A DNA stretch of 64,000 bases from NCBI RefSeq assembly GCF_014652915.1, contig NZ_BMZS01000015.1:1-64000 (forward strand). The letters run 5' to 3'. Source of the DNA: Thalassobaculum fulvum. GTDB lineage: Bacteria; Pseudomonadota; Alphaproteobacteria; Thalassobaculales; Thalassobaculaceae. Each line of letters starts with the position of its first letter. The first letter of the stretch is position 1. Below, piece after piece: positions 39,720-48,348 of this stretch. Position numbers and translations under genes: made by a program. The notes beneath the pieces were generated by a model. The model was given only the letters and a program-made list of their open reading frames with translations, was not told the DNA's origin and searched no databases.

Positions 39720-40037
39720 ATGACGCGCCGTCCGGAGAACCACCCCTCGGAACCGGGGGAGCACTACACCGTCTCGATCTTCCGCAACGGCACCAGCCGC
39801 GCGGTGCGGTTGCCGAAGGCGTTCGACCCCGAGGGCGTCGACCAGATGGAGGTCACGCGCGAGGGCGACCGCATCATCCTGCGGCCGGTGCGGCCGAGCT
39901 GGGACTCGTTCTGGGACCGCCCGGCGCCGGACGGCATCGACGACTTCCTGGTTGAGCGCGCCGACGTGGTCGAGCCCGGCCGCTTCGAACTCATCGACGA
40001 TGACTTGGCTGCCGGGGAGCGGGAGCACGGCGCGTGA
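39720..40037 (+). CDS. vapB: VapB-type antitoxin (AbrB/SpoVT fold)
   Basis: The 105 residues have the swapped-hairpin DNA-binding part in YTVSIFRNGTSRAVRLPKAF and MEVTREGDRIILRP, followed by an acidic tail (WDRPAPDGIDDFL) that inhibits VapC. The start at 39720 follows AAGGAGGTGCTC; the ATG at 39693 upstream is part of the operator palindrome. It overlaps vapC by GTGA. Confidence 0.88.
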   Translation: MTRRPENHPSEPGEHYTVSIFRNGTSRAVRLPKAFDPEGVDQMEVTREGDRIILRPVRPSWDSFWDRPAPDGIDDFLVERADVVEPGRFELIDDDLAAGEREHGA

Positions 40038-40447
40038 CCGCGTTCATGCTGGACACCGACATCTGCTCCACCATCATCCGCCGCCGGCCCGAGGCGGTGC
40101 GCGAGCGCCTGCGCGGCGCCGTCGCCCGCGGCGACCGGATCGTCATTTCCGCGATCACCTATTTCGAGATGCGCCGAGGGGCGGCGAGCCCGAAGGCGTC
40201 GCCGCGGCTCGGCGGCGAGATCGACGCCTTCTGCGCCCGGCTGCACGACATCCTGCCGTTCGACCGGGACGCCGCCGACGCGGCCGCCGCACTGGGGGCG
40301 GCGCTGGCGGCCAGGGGCCTCGCGATCGGCGGCAACGACACCCTGATCGCCGGCCACGCGCTGGCCGCCGGCTGCACCGTGGTGACCAACAACCGGCGCG
40401 AGTTCGGACGGGTCGACGGGCTCGTGCTGGAGGAGTGGGCGGGGTAA
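40034..40447 (+). CDS. vapC: VapC-type PIN-domain ribonuclease toxin
   Basis: The 137-residue PIN nuclease has its acidic Mg2+ site in FMLDTDICS, TYFEMRRG, GGNDTLIAGHAL and TNNRREFGRV. The GTG start at 40034 overlaps the vapB stop. VapC toxins cleave tRNA or rRNA; the DTDIC/FxRxxGL-like pattern places it with the MvpT/VapC-I type known to cut initiator tRNA, though the target is not shown by sequence. Confidence 0.9.
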   Translation: MTAFMLDTDICSTIIRRRPEAVRERLRGAVARGDRIVISAITYFEMRRGAASPKASPRLGGEIDAFCARLHDILPFDRDAADAAAALGAALAARGLAIGGNDTLIAGHALAAGCTVVTNNRREFGRVDGLVLEEWAG

Positions 40448-40488
40448 GGGAGACTGGCTGGGTGGGCGTCGACACGCCTCACCCCTCT

Positions 40489-40528
40489 GTCGCCCTGAGG
40501 TGCCCCGCAGGGGCCACGAAGGGCCGAC
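40489..40528. repeat. Isolated palindromic element of a second type
   Basis: GTCGCCCT (40489-40496) can pair with AGGGCCGAC (40520-40528, one bulge) and CCCC (40503-40506) with GGGG (40510-40513) around GCA. The outline GTCGCCCTGAGG...CGAAGGGC-GAC resembles dispersed palindromes I have seen between genes in other alphaproteobacteria. Only one copy is in the window. Confidence 0.45.
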
Positions 40529-40587
40529 CCGGAGCCGCTCCGCCCTGTCCAGTGGGGCGTTCGCGCCGACGACCCTGGAGCACGCCG

Positions 40588-40997
40588 ATGCGGCACTATC
40601 CGATCGAGCTGACCCCGGACGACAACGGCACCTTCCTGGTGACCTGCCGGAGGTGACGACGTTCGGCGAGGATGCGGCGACTGCGGCGGCTCATGCGTCC
40701 GACGCCATCGAGGAGGCGCTGGCCGCCCGTACCGTGACGGGGCAGGAGCTTCCCGAACCGTCGGCGCCCGGCCCGCACTCGGCCGCCATCGGCACCCAGG
40801 TCGAGCTGAAGCTCCTGCTGTACCGCCGCCTGCGCGCCGCCGGACTCTCCCGCGCCGACCTGCAGCGCCGCCTCGGCTGGCAGTGCCGGTCGGTCGACCG
40901 CCTGTTCCGCTTCGACCACGCTTCGCGGCTAAATCAGGTCGACGCGGCGCTCAGGGCGCTGGGCGAGGAGATCCGGGTCGAGGTGAGGGCGGTGTAG
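40588..40997 (+). pseudogene. hicB: Frameshifted second hicB, without a hicA
   Basis: Codons 1-20 (MRHYPIELTPDDNGTFLVTC) copy the intact hicB at 37529, then the frame stops at TGA 40654-40656. The rest of the HicB sequence continues in another frame to 40997, including the helix-turn-helix segment; about 10 of some 108 residues differ from the intact copy. The cause is a ten-base deletion at 40641-40648: the intact gene has two GACCTGCC repeats ten bases apart, this one has a single copy. No hicA lies upstream. A 17-kDa product from an alternative start is unlikely. Confidence 0.88.
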
Positions 40998-41026
40998 GGG
41001 AGCGAAAGCCGGTTCCATCTTCCCTC

Positions 41027-41122
41027 CGTCATCCCGGTGCGGCCGCGTAGCGGACGATGCCGGGATCCATGGAGCGGTGTGACGGTGGATTCCGGAGTCC
41101 GCTCCGCAGCTCCGGAATGACG
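41027..41122. repeat. REP-like inverted pair B, upstream of mutA
   Basis: Unit 1 (41027-41070) reads CGTCATCCCGG ... CCGGGATCCAT; unit 2 (41085-41122) is reversed, GTGGATTCCGG ... TCCGGAATGACG. Units are 14 bp apart with the TCCA ends facing inward, like pair A. This pair has GGATC/GGATT in place of the usual GGACC. The mutA ATG is 127 bp downstream. Confidence 0.75.
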
Positions 41123-41248
41123 AGAGAGGGCGGCAAGCTCCCGTTCAGCCCGAGCTTCATCCCGAACGCCTCTCCCCCCTTGACCCCGCGTCACCGTTGC
41201 CAACCCCCCGCCCGAGTCGTATCTCCTCCCCGACAAGGGAGAGACGCG

Positions 41249-43327
41249 ATGACCGACGCTTCCACCGAATCCCTCGCCCTGGCCGCCGAGTTCCCGGCGG
41301 CCGACCGCGACCAGTGGCGGGTGCTGGTCGAGAAGGCGCTGAAGGGCGTGCCCTACGAGAAGGCGCTCGTCACCGAGCTGGCCGAGGGCATCCGCACCGA
41401 GCCGATCTACACCCGCGACGACGCCCTGCCGCCCCCCGCCGCCGCCCGCCAGGCCGGGCGCGCCGCTGCCGCCGCCGAGCGCGTGGCGCTGGGCTGGGAC
41501 GTCCGCACCCTGCACACCCACCCGGACCCGGAAGCCGCCAACGCCGCGATCCTGGCCGACCTGGCCGCCGGCGCCACCTCGGTCAGCCTGCGCTTCGACG
41601 CCGCCGGAAGGCTCGGCCACACCGCCCGGACCGACGCGGCGCAAGCCGGCGCGGGCGGTGTCATGATCGACGGGATCGACGCGCTCGACCGGGCGCTCGC
41701 GGGCGTCTACCTGGACGCCGCCACCGTGGCGCTGGAGCCGGGTGCGGCCTTCCTGCCGGCCGCCGCCATGATGACCGGGCTGTGGGAGCGCCGCGGGATT
41801 TCCGGCGATGCGGCGCGCGGCCATCTCGGCGCCGACCCGCTGGGAGCGCTCGCCGCCCTCGGCACGGCCGGCGAGCCGGTCGACGCCGCCCTCGCGCGCA
41901 TGGCCGGCATCGCCGCCAGCCTGCACGACCGGTTCCCGAACGCCACCGCCGTGTCGGTCGACACCGCCGCCTACCACGCCGCCGGCGCCGACGAGGCGCT
42001 CGACCTCGGCTATGCGCTCGCCACCGGCGTCGCCTACCTGCGCGCCATGGAGGCGGCCGGCCTGGCGCCCGAGGATGCCGCAAGGCAGATCGTCATGGCC
42101 CTGCCGGTCGGGGTCGACGTGTTCCTCGGCATCGCCAAGCTGCGCGCCGCCCGCGCGCTGTGGGCGCGCGTCTTGGAGGCGTGCGGCGTCGAGGCGGACA
42201 AGCGCGGCCTGACCCTGCACGTCACGACGGCCGAGCGCGCCTGGGCCGGGCGCGACGCCTGGGTCAACATGCTGCGGGCCACGGTCGCCACCTTCGCCGC
42301 CGCGGTCGGCGGCGCCGACAGCCTGACCGTGCTGCCCTACACCCACGCGCTCGGCCTGCCCGACGGCTTCGCCCGGCGCATCGCCCGCAACACCCAGCTG
42401 GTGCTGAAGGAGGAGTCGCACCTGGCCCGGGTCGTCGATCCGGCGGGGGGGAGCTGGTACGTCGAGATGCTGACCGACCGGCTCGCCGAGCGGGCCTGGG
42501 GCCACTTCCAGGCGGTCGAGGCCGAGGGCGGCATGGCGGCGGCGCTGCAGGGCGGCTCGGTCGCCAGGGCCTGCGCCGAGGCCTGGAGCGCGCGCGAGCG
42601 CAGGATCGCCCGGCGCCGCGAGGAGCTGACCGGCGTCAACGCCTTCCCGAAGGTCGACGAGGCGCCGGTGGACGTGGTCGCGGTCGACCTGCGCGCCCTG
42701 GTCGACGCGGCGCGCGAGCGGCTGGGCGACGGCGCCGAGCCGTTGCCGGAAGCCGCCAGCGTCGAGGACCGGGCGCGCGCCGCGGAAGCCGGCGTCGACC
42801 TGACCGCGCTGATGCCGGCCGGGCCGGCGGTGCCGGAGGCCGCGCCGCTGCCGTCGCACCGGCTCGGCGAGGCGTTCGAGGAACTGCGCGACGCCTGCGA
42901 CGGCGCGAAGAAGCGGCCGCGGGCGCTGCTGATCGGCATCGGCGGGGCGGCCGCCTACACGGTGCGCGCCACCTTCGCCCGCAACCATCTGGGGGCCGGC
43001 GGGATCGAGGCTGTGGATGCCGAGCTGGACGATCCGGCGGGCGCCGCCGAAGCCCTCAAGGACACCGGTGCCGATTTGGTGGTGCTGTGCTCCAGTGATA
43101 GCATCTACGCCGACAAGGCCGCCGTTCTGGCGACCGCGCTGAAGGCCGCCGGGGCGCCGCGCGTGTGGCTCGCCGGAAGGCCGGGCGAGCGCGAGGCGGA
43201 ATGGAAGGCGGCCGGCATCGACGGCTACGTGTTCGCCGGGGACGACACGCTGGCGACCCTGCGCGGGCTGCTGTCGGACCTGGGTGTGTGGTCCCCGTCT
43301 GGTAGTCCCATTGTGGGAGGTGCGTGA
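41249..43327 (+). CDS. mutA: Methylmalonyl-CoA mutase small (beta) subunit
   Basis: The 692-residue subunit has the mutase barrel ([57 protein letters not shown]). The C-terminal cobalamin-like domain (residues about 550-690) lacks the DxHxxG cobalt-ligand motif, as in other catalytically inactive small subunits, for example Propionibacterium MutA. It pairs with MutB to interconvert (R)-methylmalonyl-CoA and succinyl-CoA. The start follows AAGGGAGAG. Its TGA shares an A with the mutB ATG (43325-43329). Confidence 0.92.
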   Translation: MTDASTESLALAAEFPAADRDQWRVLVEKALKGVPYEKALVTELAEGIRTEPIYTRDDALPPPAAARQAGRAAAAAERVALGWDVRTLHTHPDPEAANAAILADLAAGATSVSLRFDAAGRLGHTARTDAAQAGAGGVMIDGIDALDRALAGVYLDAATVALEPGAAFLPAAAMMTGLWERRGISGDAARGHLGADPLGALAALGTAGEPVDAALARMAGIAASLHDRFPNATAVSVDTAAYHAAGADEALDLGYALATGVAYLRAMEAAGLAPEDAARQIVMALPVGVDVFLGIAKLRAARALWARVLEACGVEADKRGLTLHVTTAERAWAGRDAWVNMLRATVATFAAAVGGADSLTVLPYTHALGLPDGFARRIARNTQLVLKEESHLARVVDPAGGSWYVEMLTDRLAERAWGHFQAVEAEGGMAAALQGGSVARACAEAWSARERRIARRREELTGVNAFPKVDEAPVDVVAVDLRALVDAARERLGDGAEPLPEAASVEDRARAAEAGVDLTALMPAGPAVPEAAPLPSHRLGEAFEELRDACDGAKKRPRALLIGIGGAAAYTVRATFARNHLGAGGIEAVDAELDDPAGAAEALKDTGADLVVLCSSDSIYADKAAVLATALKAAGAPRVWLAGRPGEREAEWKAAGIDGYVFAGDDTLATLRGLLSDLGVWSPSGSPIVGGA

Positions 43328-45480
43328 TGAGCCGGATCCCGAATTTCGCGAGCGTCGCGCGCGCGGGCACGTCGTCGGCCGAAGCCTCCGTCGACGTGCC
43401 GGTGTGGACGACGCCCGAGGGCATCGACGTCAAGGCGCTGTACACGCAAGCCGACCTGGAAGGCCTCGACCATCTCGGCACCTGGCCGGGCCTGCCGCCG
43501 TTCCTGCGCGGCCCGTACCCGACCATGTACGTCAACCAGCCCTGGACGATCCGGCAGTACGCCGGGTTCTCGACCGCCGAGGACAGCAACGCGTTCTACC
43601 GCCGCAACTTGGCGGCCGGGCAGAAGGGCCTGTCGGTGGCGTTCGACCTCGCCACCCACCGCGGCTACGACAGCGACCACCCGCGGGTGGCCGGCGACGT
43701 CGGCATGGCCGGGGTGGCGATCGACTCGATCTACGACATGCGCACCCTGTTCTCGGGCATCCCGCTCGACAGGATGAGCGTGTCGATGACCATGAACGGC
43801 GCCGTGCTGCCGGTGATGGCGCTCTACATCCTCGCCGCCGAGGAGCAGGGCACCGCACCGGAGCTGCTGAGCGGGACCATCCAGAACGACATCCTCAAGG
43901 AGTTCATGGTCCGCAACACTTACATCTACCCGCCGACGCCCTCGATGCGGATCATCTCCGACATCTTCGGGTTCACGTCGGAGAAGATGCCGAAGTTCAA
44001 CTCGATCTCGATCTCCGGCTATCACATGCAGGAGGCCGGGGCGACCGCCGACCTGGAGCTGGCCTATACGCTCGCCGACGGCGTGCAGTACATCCGCGCC
44101 GGCATGGATGCCGGGCTCGGCGTCGACAGGTTCGCGCCGCGGCTGTCGTTCTTCTGGGCGATCGGCATGAACTTCTTCATGGAGGTCGCCAAGATGCGGG
44201 CCGCGCGCCTGCTCTGGGCGAAGCTGGTCAAGGGCTTCGGCGCCGAGAACCCGAAGTCGCTCAGCTTGCGCACCCACTGCCAGACCTCGGGCTGGTCGCT
44301 GACCGCGCAGGACGTCTTCAACAACGCCACCCGGACCTGCGTCGAGGCGCTCGCCGCCACCCACGGCCACACCCAGTCGCTGCACACCAACGCGCTGGAC
44401 GAGGCGCTGGCGCTGCCGACCGACTTCTCGGCCAGGATCGCCCGCAACACCCAGCTGCTGATCCAGCAGGAGACCGGCACCTGCCGGGTGATCGACCCGT
44501 GGGGCGGCAGCTACTACGTCGAGCGGCTGACCCGCGACCTCGCCGAGAAGGCCTGGGCGCACATCCAGGAGGTCGAGAGCTACGGCGGCATGGCTAAGGC
44601 GATCGAGGCCGGCATCCCGAAGATGCGCATCGAGGAGGCGGCGGCCCGCACCCAGGCGCGCATCGACGCCGGCCGCCAGACCATCGTCGGCGTCAACAAA
44701 TACCGGATCGACGAGCCCGACAACATCGAGATCCTGAAGGTCGACAACGCCCGGGTCCGCAAGGGCCAGATCGAGAAGCTGGAGCGGCTGCGGGCCGAGC
44801 GCGATCCCAAGGCCGTCGAGGCGAAGCTGGCGGCGCTGACCCGCTCGGCCGAGACCGGCGAGGGCAACCTGCTGGCGCTGGCGGTCGACGCGGCCCGCGC
44901 CAAGGCGACGGTCGGCGAGATCTCCTTGGCACTCGAGAAGGTCTGGGGCCGCCACGTCGCCGAGGTGAAGGCGATCTCCGGCGTGTATTCCAGCGAAGTG
45001 GGAGCCAGCAAAGTGGTCGACACCGTCCAGAAGCTGGTCCGAGAGTTCGAGGAGCTCGAAGGCCGGCGCCCGCGCATCCTGATCGCCAAGATGGGCCAGG
45101 ACGGCCACGACCGCGGCCAGAAGGTGATCGCCACGGCGTTCGCCGACCTCGGCTTCGACGTCGACATCGGCCCGCTGTTCCAGACCCCCGAGGAGGCGGC
45201 ACGGCAGGCGGTCGAGAACGACGTGCACATCGTCGGCGCCTCGTCGCTGGCGGCCGGCCACCTGACCCTGGTGCCGGAGCTGCGCGACGCCCTCAAGGCG
45301 CTCGGCCGCGACGACATCATGATCGTCGCCGGCGGCGTGATCCCGCCGCAGGACTACGAGGCGGTGAAGGCCGCCGGGGCCGCCGCGATCTTCCCACCGG
45401 GCACGGTGATCGCCGAGGCGGCATCCGACCTGCTGCGCCGCCTGATCAAGGCGCTCGGCCACGAGAGCGAGGCGGCGTGA
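43327..45480 (+). CDS. mutB: Methylmalonyl-CoA mutase large (alpha) subunit
   Basis: The 717 residues hold the substrate barrel ([59 protein letters not shown]) and a complete B12 domain with [13 protein letters not shown], whose His594 is the lower cobalt ligand. It is the catalytic subunit, acting in propionate, odd-chain or branched amino acid breakdown or the ethylmalonyl-CoA pathway. I prefer ATG 43327 to the GTG three bases earlier because GGAGG is then six bases away. REP-like pair C follows the stop. Confidence 0.95.
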   Translation: MSRIPNFASVARAGTSSAEASVDVPVWTTPEGIDVKALYTQADLEGLDHLGTWPGLPPFLRGPYPTMYVNQPWTIRQYAGFSTAEDSNAFYRRNLAAGQKGLSVAFDLATHRGYDSDHPRVAGDVGMAGVAIDSIYDMRTLFSGIPLDRMSVSMTMNGAVLPVMALYILAAEEQGTAPELLSGTIQNDILKEFMVRNTYIYPPTPSMRIISDIFGFTSEKMPKFNSISISGYHMQEAGATADLELAYTLADGVQYIRAGMDAGLGVDRFAPRLSFFWAIGMNFFMEVAKMRAARLLWAKLVKGFGAENPKSLSLRTHCQTSGWSLTAQDVFNNATRTCVEALAATHGHTQSLHTNALDEALALPTDFSARIARNTQLLIQQETGTCRVIDPWGGSYYVERLTRDLAEKAWAHIQEVESYGGMAKAIEAGIPKMRIEEAAARTQARIDAGRQTIVGVNKYRIDEPDNIEILKVDNARVRKGQIEKLERLRAERDPKAVEAKLAALTRSAETGEGNLLALAVDAARAKATVGEISLALEKVWGRHVAEVKAISGVYSSEVGASKVVDTVQKLVREFEELEGRRPRILIAKMGQDGHDRGQKVIATAFADLGFDVDIGPLFQTPEEAARQAVENDVHIVGASSLAAGHLTLVPELRDALKALGRDDIMIVAGGVIPPQDYEAVKAAGAAAIFPPGTVIAEAASDLLRRLIKALGHESEAA

Positions 45481-45489
45481 GGTTCGGCC

Positions 45490-45597
45490 TGGGTCCCGGC
45501 TCTCCGCGGCTGCGCCGCTGCGGCCGGGATGAGGGTCTTTAGTTGTTTGTCCCCACGCCTCATCCCGGACGGCCGCCAGGCCGATCCGGGACCTACC
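45490..45597. repeat. REP-like inverted pair C, between mutB and meaB
   Basis: Unit 1 (45490-45533) is reversed, TGGGTCCCGG ... CCGGGATGAG; unit 2 (45558-45597) is forward, CCTCATCCCGG ... TCCGGGACCTA. The spacer of 24 bp is comparatively AT-rich. The pair fills the mutB-meaB gap and ends 22 bp before the meaB start, so it may fold in the mRNA between the cistrons. Confidence 0.78.
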
Positions 45598-45619
45598 TGC
45601 TGACGAGTTGACCTTGAAC

Positions 45620-46636
45620 ATGTCTTCCCCCGCCCGCCGGCAGCTTTCGGTCGACGACTACGTCTCCGGCGTGCGGGCCGGCGACCGCGCCACGGTGGCG
45701 CGCGCCATCACGCTGGTCGAGAGCCGCAAGGCCGAGCACCGGGCGCTCGCCCAGGACATGCTGGTGCGGCTGCTCCCGTTCGCCGGGGCCGCCCACCGGG
45801 TCGGCATCACCGGGGTGCCGGGGGTCGGGAAGTCGACCTTCATCGAGGCGCTCGGCACCCATCTGACGGCCAAGGGCCACAAGGTGGCGGTGCTGGCGGT
45901 CGACCCGACCTCGGGGCGCACCGGCGGCTCGATCCTCGGCGACAAGACCCGGATGACCGCGCTCGGCCAGGACAGCCACGCCTTCATCCGCCCGTCGCCC
46001 TCGGCCGGCACCCTCGGCGGGGTGGCGCGCGCGACCCGCGAGAGCATGGTGGTGGTCGAGGCCGCCGGCTACGACGTGGTGCTGGTCGAGACCGTCGGCG
46101 TCGGCCAGTCCGAGGTGACCGTGGCCGAGATGGTCGACCTGTTCCTGGTGCTGATGCTGCCGGGCGCCGGCGACGAGCTGCAGGGCATCAAGAAGGGCAT
46201 TCTCGAAATCGCCGACCTGCTGGTGGTCAACAAGGCCGACGGCGACAACCGCGACCGCGCCATGAAGGCCATGCGCGAATACAAGGCCGCCCTGCACATC
46301 ATGCAGCCGGCCGACCCGCACTGGAACGCCCGGGTGCTGGCCTGCTCGGCGCTGGTGAAGTCCGGCATCGACGAGGTCTGGGGCGCGGTCGAGGAGCACC
46401 GCCGAACCCTGGAGGCGGCACCCGTCGACGGCTCCAACGCGTTCGAGGCCAAGCGCGCCGGCCAGCAGGTCCGCTGGATGTGGGCAATGGTCCGTGACCG
46501 GCTGATGGCCGCGCTGGAATCGTCGCCGGCGGTGAAGGCCGAGGCCGGCGCGTTGGAGGCGGCCGTGGCGGCCGGCGAGACAACGCCGGCCCTGGCCGCC
46601 GAGCGGCTGTTGCGAGCGTTCGGGATCGGCGGATAA
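45620..46636 (+). CDS. meaB: Methylmalonyl-CoA mutase-associated GTPase MeaB
   Basis: The 338-residue G3E GTPase has Walker A GVPGVGKST, the VDPTSGRTGGSILGDKTRM switch, VETVGVGQSE and the base motif NKAD. MeaB gates loading of adenosylcobalamin onto the mutase and protects it, consistent with its position after mutAB. I take ATG 45620 (MSSPARRQL) rather than the TTG at 45608; neither has a strong ribosome site. The left end of the nuclease cassette touches its stop codon. Confidence 0.93.
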   Translation: MSSPARRQLSVDDYVSGVRAGDRATVARAITLVESRKAEHRALAQDMLVRLLPFAGAAHRVGITGVPGVGKSTFIEALGTHLTAKGHKVAVLAVDPTSGRTGGSILGDKTRMTALGQDSHAFIRPSPSAGTLGGVARATRESMVVVEAAGYDVVLVETVGVGQSEVTVAEMVDLFLVLMLPGAGDELQGIKKGILEIADLLVVNKADGDNRDRAMKAMREYKAALHIMQPADPHWNARVLACSALVKSGIDEVWGAVEEHRRTLEAAPVDGSNAFEAKRAGQQVRWMWAMVRDRLMAALESSPAVKAEAGALEAAVAAGETTPALAAERLLRAFGIGG

Positions 46637-46697
46637 GGGCGCCCGTCGCCCCGTGGGTCCCGGAGCCGGCCGCGGGCGCGGCCCCTCCGGGATGACG
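46637..46697 (-). repeat. Left inverted end of the nuclease cassette (REP-like unit D)
   Basis: Core GTGGGTCCCGG ... CTCCGGGATGACG at 46653-46697, extended outward by 16 bp to GGGCGCCC. Mismatches to the right end fall at positions 9, 14 and 42 of the 61. Orientation is reverse (TCAT end inward). Confidence 0.85.
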
Positions 46698-46720
46698 AGG
46701 GTGAGGAGGAGGACCGTCCA

Positions 46721-47023
46721 TCATTCCAATCCGATCAGCGTCGGGTAGAGGTCCTGCCAATCCGGGTTGGCCTCCTCGATCAAGCTGAGCTTGTAGGAGC
46801 GGGGCCAGTCCTTCAGCCGTTTCTCGCGTCGTATCGCCGTGGGCATGTCGGGCAGCGGCTGATACCAGACCAGGCGGTCGACTCGGTAGCGGGCGCAGAA
46901 ACCCGACGGGTGCTCCCGGTGCTGCCAGACTCGCCGGATCAAGTCGGCCGTGACTCCTACGTAAAGTGTGCCGCGGCGTTTCGACGCCAGGATGTAGACG
47001 CATGGGCGAAGGTCTCGGGTCAT
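46721..47023 (-). CDS. GIY-YIG nuclease family protein (UPF0213/YhbQ-like)
   Basis: The 100 residues are almost only the GIY-YIG domain: VYI at 9-11 and YVG at 21-23 are the two halves of the name motif. R31 (LIRRVWQH) is the catalytic Arg and H35 follows; the metal-binding Glu is in AIRREKRLKDW. The tail (NPDWQDLYPTLIGLE) is typical of the YhbQ-like group common in alphaproteobacteria. Such enzymes cut DNA with one divalent metal; the biological target of this group is unknown. The ATG at 47023 has no clear ribosome site. The gene sits alone inside inverted REP-like repeats, suggesting it acts on those repeats. Confidence 0.88.
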   Translation of the reverse strand: MTRDLRPCVYILASKRRGTLYVGVTADLIRRVWQHREHPSGFCARYRVDRLVWYQPLPDMPTAIRREKRLKDWPRSYKLSLIEEANPDWQDLYPTLIGLE

Positions 47024-47062
47024 GCGGTCGCTATGGGTTAGCGAGGCAGCCTTTTTCCCTCT

Positions 47063-47123
47063 CGTCATCCCGGAGGGGCCGAGCCCGCGGCCGGCTCCGG
47101 GACCCACGGAGCGAAGGGCGCCC
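47063..47123 (+). repeat. Right inverted end of the nuclease cassette (REP-like unit E)
   Basis: Core CGTCATCCCGGAG ... CTCCGGGACCCAC at 47063-47107, then GGAGCGAAGGGCGCCC to 47123. It is complementary to the left end at 58 of 61 bases and lies 75 bp before the start of the D-threonine-aldolase-like gene. Confidence 0.85.
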
Positions 47124-47198
47124 GAACCCCCTGTGAACCGGGCGGCGTCGGGCGTTATCATTCGCGAAACGCCCTCTCCCGCCCCCAGGAGCCCCGCC

Positions 47199-48335
47199 AT
47201 GTCCGTTCCGCCTCCCGCCCGCGTCGGCGATTCCGTCGCCGAGATCGACACGCCGGCCCTGGTGATCGACCTCGACGCGTTCGAGCGCAACCTCGACCGG
47301 ATGGCCCGGTTCGCCCACGACACCGGCATCCGGGTCAGGCCGCACGCCAAGACCCACAAGTCGCCTTCCGTCGCCCATGCCCAGATCGCGCGCGGCGCGG
47401 TCGGGCAGTGCTGCCAGAAGGTCGCCGAGGCCGAGGTGCTGGTGCATGCCGGCATCCACAACGTGCTGGTCTCGAACCAGGTGGTCGGCGCCGCCAAGGT
47501 GGCTCGGCTGGCCGCCCTCGCCCGGCACGCCTGGATCGGGGTGTGCGCCGACGACCCGGCGCAGGTGCGGGCCTATGGCGAGGCCGCCCGGCGGGCCCAG
47601 GTCGACCTGCACGTGCTGGTCGAGATCGACGTCGGGGCGGCGCGCTGCGGCGTGGCGCCGGGCGACGCCGCGGTCGAGCTGGCCAAGCTGATCGCCGACA
47701 CACCGGGCCTGTCGTTCGAGGGGCTGCAGGCCTATCACGGCTCGGCCCAGCACATCCGCGGCCACCGCGAGCGCCGCGCCGCGATCCTGACGGCCGCCCA
47801 GGCGGTGCAGCTGACCGGCGAGAAGATGGGAGCGGCCGGGCTGGACTGCCGGACCATCGGCGGGGCCGGCACCGGCAGCTTCCGGTTCGAGACCGAGACC
47901 GGCCTGTGGAACGAGCTGCAGCCCGGCTCGTACTGCTTCATGGACGCCGACTACGGCCGCAACCTCGACGAGGAGGGCAAGGAGAAGGGCGAGTTCGAGA
48001 ACGCCCTGTTCGTCGCCTCGACGGTGATGAGCGCGGTGGCGCCGGGCCGCGCGGTGGTCGACGCCGGCCACAAGGCCTCGGCGATCGATTCCGGCCTGCC
48101 CACGGTCTGGAGGCGGCCCGACGTCGAATATGCCGGCGCCGCCGACGAGCACGGCAAGCTGTCGCTCGGCGCCAAGGCTGCGAAGCCGGCGCTCGGCGAC
48201 CGGGTCTGGCTGGTGCCGGGCCATGTCGACCCGACGGTCAACCTGCACGACTGGTATGTCGGGGTGCGCGGCGGGCTGGAGGACGGCGTGGTCGAGTGCC
48301 TGTGGCCGGTGGCGGCCCGCGGCGCCATGACCTGA
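47199..48335 (+). CDS. D-threonine aldolase / 3-hydroxyaspartate aldolase-like PLP enzyme
   Basis: The 378-residue alanine-racemase-type barrel has the PLP lysine in RVRPHAKTHKSP (Lys51 is the likely Schiff base). The C-terminal metal site is in VPGHVDPTVNLHDWYVG, the DSD1/D-threonine aldolase signature. AYHGSAQHIRGH and GGAGTGSFRFE are also family-like. It splits a beta-hydroxy amino acid to glycine and an aldehyde (acetaldehyde or glyoxylate); which substrate is unclear. AGGAG precedes the ATG at 47199. It is followed after 13 bp by an enolase-superfamily gene, so a joint catabolic role is likely. Confidence 0.85.
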   Translation: MSVPPPARVGDSVAEIDTPALVIDLDAFERNLDRMARFAHDTGIRVRPHAKTHKSPSVAHAQIARGAVGQCCQKVAEAEVLVHAGIHNVLVSNQVVGAAKVARLAALARHAWIGVCADDPAQVRAYGEAARRAQVDLHVLVEIDVGAARCGVAPGDAAVELAKLIADTPGLSFEGLQAYHGSAQHIRGHRERRAAILTAAQAVQLTGEKMGAAGLDCRTIGGAGTGSFRFETETGLWNELQPGSYCFMDADYGRNLDEEGKEKGEFENALFVASTVMSAVAPGRAVVDAGHKASAIDSGLPTVWRRPDVEYAGAADEHGKLSLGAKAAKPALGDRVWLVPGHVDPTVNLHDWYVGVRGGLEDGVVECLWPVAARGAMT

Positions 48336-48348
48336 GCCATGACGTGAG

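Larger units (their letters stand above)
46637..47123. mobile_element. GIY-YIG nuclease cassette bounded by 61-bp inverted repeats
   Basis: A 487-bp unit. The left end (46637-46697) and right end (47063-47123) are reverse complements at 58 of 61 positions. They enclose one minus-strand gene (46721-47023) with only 23 and 39 bp to spare. Each end contains a REP-like unit (46653-46697 and 47063-47107) of the family seen at five other sites. The outermost eight bases on both sides are the self-complementary GGGCGCCC, so they could be part of the ends or a target duplication. The left end starts at the base after the meaB stop. No transposase is present; the nuclease is the only candidate mobility protein. 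That this is mobile is inference from structure. Confidence 0.6.

Noticed and set aside
43324-43326. GTG at 43324 as the mutB start
   Set aside because: The ATG three bases on is better spaced from GGAGG and overlaps the mutA stop.
45608-45619. TTG at 45608 as the meaB start
   Set aside because: MeaB homologues begin about where ATG 45620 falls, and neither start has a better ribosome site.
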